In this document: one piece after another, positions 4,471 through 6,437 of the stretch
How positions within the stretch are numbered: position 1 is the first letter of the stretch
Layout of the letters: each line of letters begins with the position of its first letter
Origin: an uncultured Clostridia bacterium
Lineage (GTDB): Bacteria > Bacillota > Clostridia > Christensenellales > UBA1242
Assembly (NCBI GenBank): GCA_937911885.1
Contig: CALDPW010000074.1
Location: 1 to 6,437, forward strand
Length of the DNA stretch: 6,437 nucleotides
Direction of reading: 5' to 3'
Position numbers and translations under genes: made by a program
The notes under the pieces: generated by a model
What the model was told of the DNA's origin: nothing
Seen by the model: the letters and a program-made list of their open reading frames with translations, nothing else
The model's database searches: none

Positions 4471-6437
4471 ATGAAAGAAAAACAAAAAAAGGATGAAGTT
4501 CTAAAAAGTAGAACAAAAGTAACAAAAGATGAATCACCTTATGCACAACAAAAAAGATTTCGCGAAGTTCAAAAAGCAATAAAAGAGCTTCCTCCACCTT
4601 CGTTTAACGATCCAGAACAAGCACAACCAACACCAGTTGAGGAGCGAATTGTTTATTCTTCGCTTCGCAAGTTGGATACAACTCGTCACGAATCACGTTT
4701 AAACAACATGGGTGAAAAATTAATTGACCCACAACCAATTTTAGGACCAGTTAAAGGCGCAAGGTTAGAACGCATTCACAGAACACCTCGCAAAAAACAA
4801 AAAATTGCAAAAAATGTTTTCAAGTTTGTTGGAAAGCATTGGGTGTGGATGGTTTTATCAATTATACTTTCGTTTGTAACTTCGTTTTTAGAATTATTAG
4901 TTCCTGTTTGGTCTGGTAAAGCTATTGATTGTATTGTTGGACAAGGACAGGTTAACTTTTCGCAACTATCAACAACATTAGTTTGGTTGGCCGCAACAGC
5001 TGTTGCCTTTACCTTAACTCGTTGGGCAACAAACATTACCGAAGGTATTTTGGGTTATAAAACATCTCGAAGCATTAGAGAAGCTTTGTTTAACAAGTTT
5101 AACAAAGTTCCACTAAAATATATTGATGGTAGTTCGCAAGGCGACTTGCAAAGCCGTATGATTAACGATGTTGAAGATATTACCGATGGTTTTATTGAAG
5201 GTTTAACCAGTGCACTAGATTGCTTGGTTACCATTGTGTTAACAGTGTTCTTTATGGTTTCGATTGATGTTTCAATTTCGACAATAGTAATTTTGTTAAC
5301 ACCAATATCAGTTCTTATAACAGCATATATAGCAATTAAATCCGATAAATTTTTCCGTAAAAATGCAAAACTAAATGGTGATATGTCGGGAAACATTGTT
5401 GAAATGATTGGTAACGAAAAGATTTTAAAAGCTTTTAATTACGAAGATGATGCTATCGAAAAATTTAACAAAATAAATTACGAAGTAGGTGCTACTGCCG
5501 AAAAACTTAACTTTTATTCTGGTTTGTCGGCACCATTTGCAAGATTTTTAAATAGTATTATTTATGGCATTGTTGCAATAATGGGAACCATAAAAGCAAT
5601 TAATGGTGGAATTTCGGTAGGTAATATTTCCACATTGTTGCAATATGCAAACAAATATGTTCAACCATTTAACGAAATTTCGGATGTGTTTACCGATGTT
5701 CAAACAGCATATGCCGCTGCTCGAAGAGTATTTAACGTTCTTAACATCGAAAACGAAGTTAGTGATGCTAACAACAAAGTATTAAACGAGTGCGATGGCA
5801 CAGTTGAAATAAAAAATGTTTACTTTAGCTACACCCCAGAAAAAAAGCTTATCGAAAACTTAAATGTTAAAATCGAAAAAGGTTGGAAGGTTGCCATTGT
5901 TGGACCAACTGGATGTGGAAAAAGCACAATGATTAACTTGTTAATGCGTTTTTATGATGTTAACAAGGGTGAAATAAGGGTAACAAACGAACCAATAACC
6001 GAAATTACACGTGCAAGCTTGCGTGATAAATATGGTATGGTTTTGCAAGATACATGGTTGTTTAAAGCAAGTATTAGAGATAATATTGCATATGGTAAGC
6101 CAGATGCAACCCTAGAAGAAATTAAGGAAGCTGCAAAACTAGCTCATGCTCACGAATTTATTATGGCGATGGAAAATGGTTATAACACCATGATTAACGA
6201 AAATGGTGATAACTTATCGCAAGGTCAAAAACAATTAATTTGTATAGCTAGAATAATGTTGTTAAAACCACCAATGTTAATTTTGGATGAAGCAACTTCC
6301 AATATTGACACCAGAACCGAATTACAAATTCAATCCGCGTTTAAAACCATTATGAAGGGCAGAACAAGTTTTGTTATTGCTCACAGACTTTCAACAATCA
6401 AAAATGCAGATTTAATTTTAGTGCTTAAAGACGGCGA
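4471..6437 (+). CDS. ABC exporter half-transporter, catalytic subunit of the heterodimer, with long N-terminal extension (3'-partial)
   Basis: The frame is open from ATG 4471 to the right edge, giving 655 complete codons; it is cut just after the H-loop, so probably only a few tens of residues are missing. Residues 1 to about 115 are hydrophilic and rich in Lys, Arg, Glu, Gln and Pro. The first membrane helix starts near 122 (HWVWMVLSIIL), and six helices reach to about 425. The ATPase domain has Walker A GPTGCGKST (478-486), signature LSQGQ (582-586), Walker B MLILDE (602-607, catalytic Glu607) and H-loop IAHRLS (His638). The canonical Glu and His with an altered signature are exactly complementary to the upstream subunit, as in the LmrD/BmrD/TM288 class. 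The two should form one exporter in the cytoplasmic membrane. The N-terminal extension is far longer than the 20-40 residues usual in this class and its role is unknown. Start choice is supported by AGGTGA directly upstream. Confidence 0.92.
   Translation, partial: MKEKQKKDEVLKSRTKVTKDESPYAQQKRFREVQKAIKELPPPSFNDPEQAQPTPVEERIVYSSLRKLDTTRHESRLNNMGEKLIDPQPILGPVKGARLERIHRTPRKKQKIAKNVFKFVGKHWVWMVLSIILSFVTSFLELLVPVWSGKAIDCIVGQGQVNFSQLSTTLVWLAATAVAFTLTRWATNITEGILGYKTSRSIREALFNKFNKVPLKYIDGSSQGDLQSRMINDVEDITDGFIEGLTSALDCLVTIVLTVFFMVSIDVSISTIVILLTPISVLITAYIAIKSDKFFRKNAKLNGDMSGNIVEMIGNEKILKAFNYEDDAIEKFNKINYEVGATAEKLNFYSGLSAPFARFLNSIIYGIVAIMGTIKAINGGISVGNISTLLQYANKYVQPFNEISDVFTDVQTAYAAARRVFNVLNIENEVSDANNKVLNECDGTVEIKNVYFSYTPEKKLIENLNVKIEKGWKVAIVGPTGCGKSTMINLLMRFYDVNKGEIRVTNEPITEITRASLRDKYGMVLQDTWLFKASIRDNIAYGKPDATLEEIKEAAKLAHAHEFIMAMENGYNTMINENGDNLSQGQKQLICIARIMLLKPPMLILDEATSNIDTRTELQIQSAFKTIMKGRTSFVIAHRLSTIKNADLILVLKDG

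Noticed and set aside
3292..5396. Several minus-strand and alternate-frame open stretches (e.g. 3292-3486, 3947-4177, 3951-4184, 4174-4419, 4776-5036, 5055-5396)
   Set aside because: All lie inside the two ABC genes, whose motifs fix the coding frame; they lack ribosome binding sites and recognisable motifs.
1..6437. tRNA or rRNA genes, CRISPR arrays, transposase genes and TGA-as-Trp recoding
   Set aside because: No cloverleaf, regular repeat-spacer pattern or transposase motif was seen reading both strands, and tryptophans in the genes are encoded by TGG.

Overview
The window is AT-rich, uses TGG for tryptophan and has Gram-positive features: strong AGGAGG-type ribosome binding sites, short intergenic gaps, rho-independent terminators with long T-runs, and a heterodimeric ABC exporter pair. 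It most likely comes from a low-G+C Bacillota-type bacterium, perhaps an uncultured host-associated one. All intact genes are on the + strand. The taxon is an inference, since no marker gene is complete.

The left third (1-1544) is a patchwork of gene pieces. An open frame runs in from the left edge and encodes most of a phage terminase large subunit: a Walker A-like loop at about 27-53, Walker B at 330-344, and the start of the nuclease domain. At about 1030-1050 it passes, without a frame break, into the C-terminal half of an AbiEii/AbiGii-type nucleotidyltransferase toxin, which ends at 1472. A 72-bp non-coding linker with nested inverted repeats follows. Then, from about 1545, comes the C-terminal 45% of asparaginyl-tRNA synthetase with its native terminator. 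Three unrelated genes, each missing one end, lie head to tail, and the two inferred joints share an 8-bp word. This is either the scar of prophage or island decay or recombination, or an assembly chimera. It is the most important thing to check in the window.

The middle (2194-2734) holds one small gene for a 77-residue two-helix membrane protein of unknown function. It has a repeated TTGACAAGTT promoter-like element upstream, a strong ribosome binding site and its own terminator. A second hairpin with a T-run lies between it and the next operon.

The right half (2735-6437) is a two-gene operon for a heterodimeric type IV ABC exporter. The first subunit is complete and has substitutions at the catalytic Glu (Asp) and the switch His (Gln). 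The second, cut by the right edge, has the canonical Glu and His but an altered LSQGQ signature. Together they predict one degenerate and one consensus ATP site, as in the LmrCD/BmrCD/TM287-288 class. The second subunit also has an unusually long, charged, proline-containing N-terminal extension of about 110 residues before its first membrane helix.
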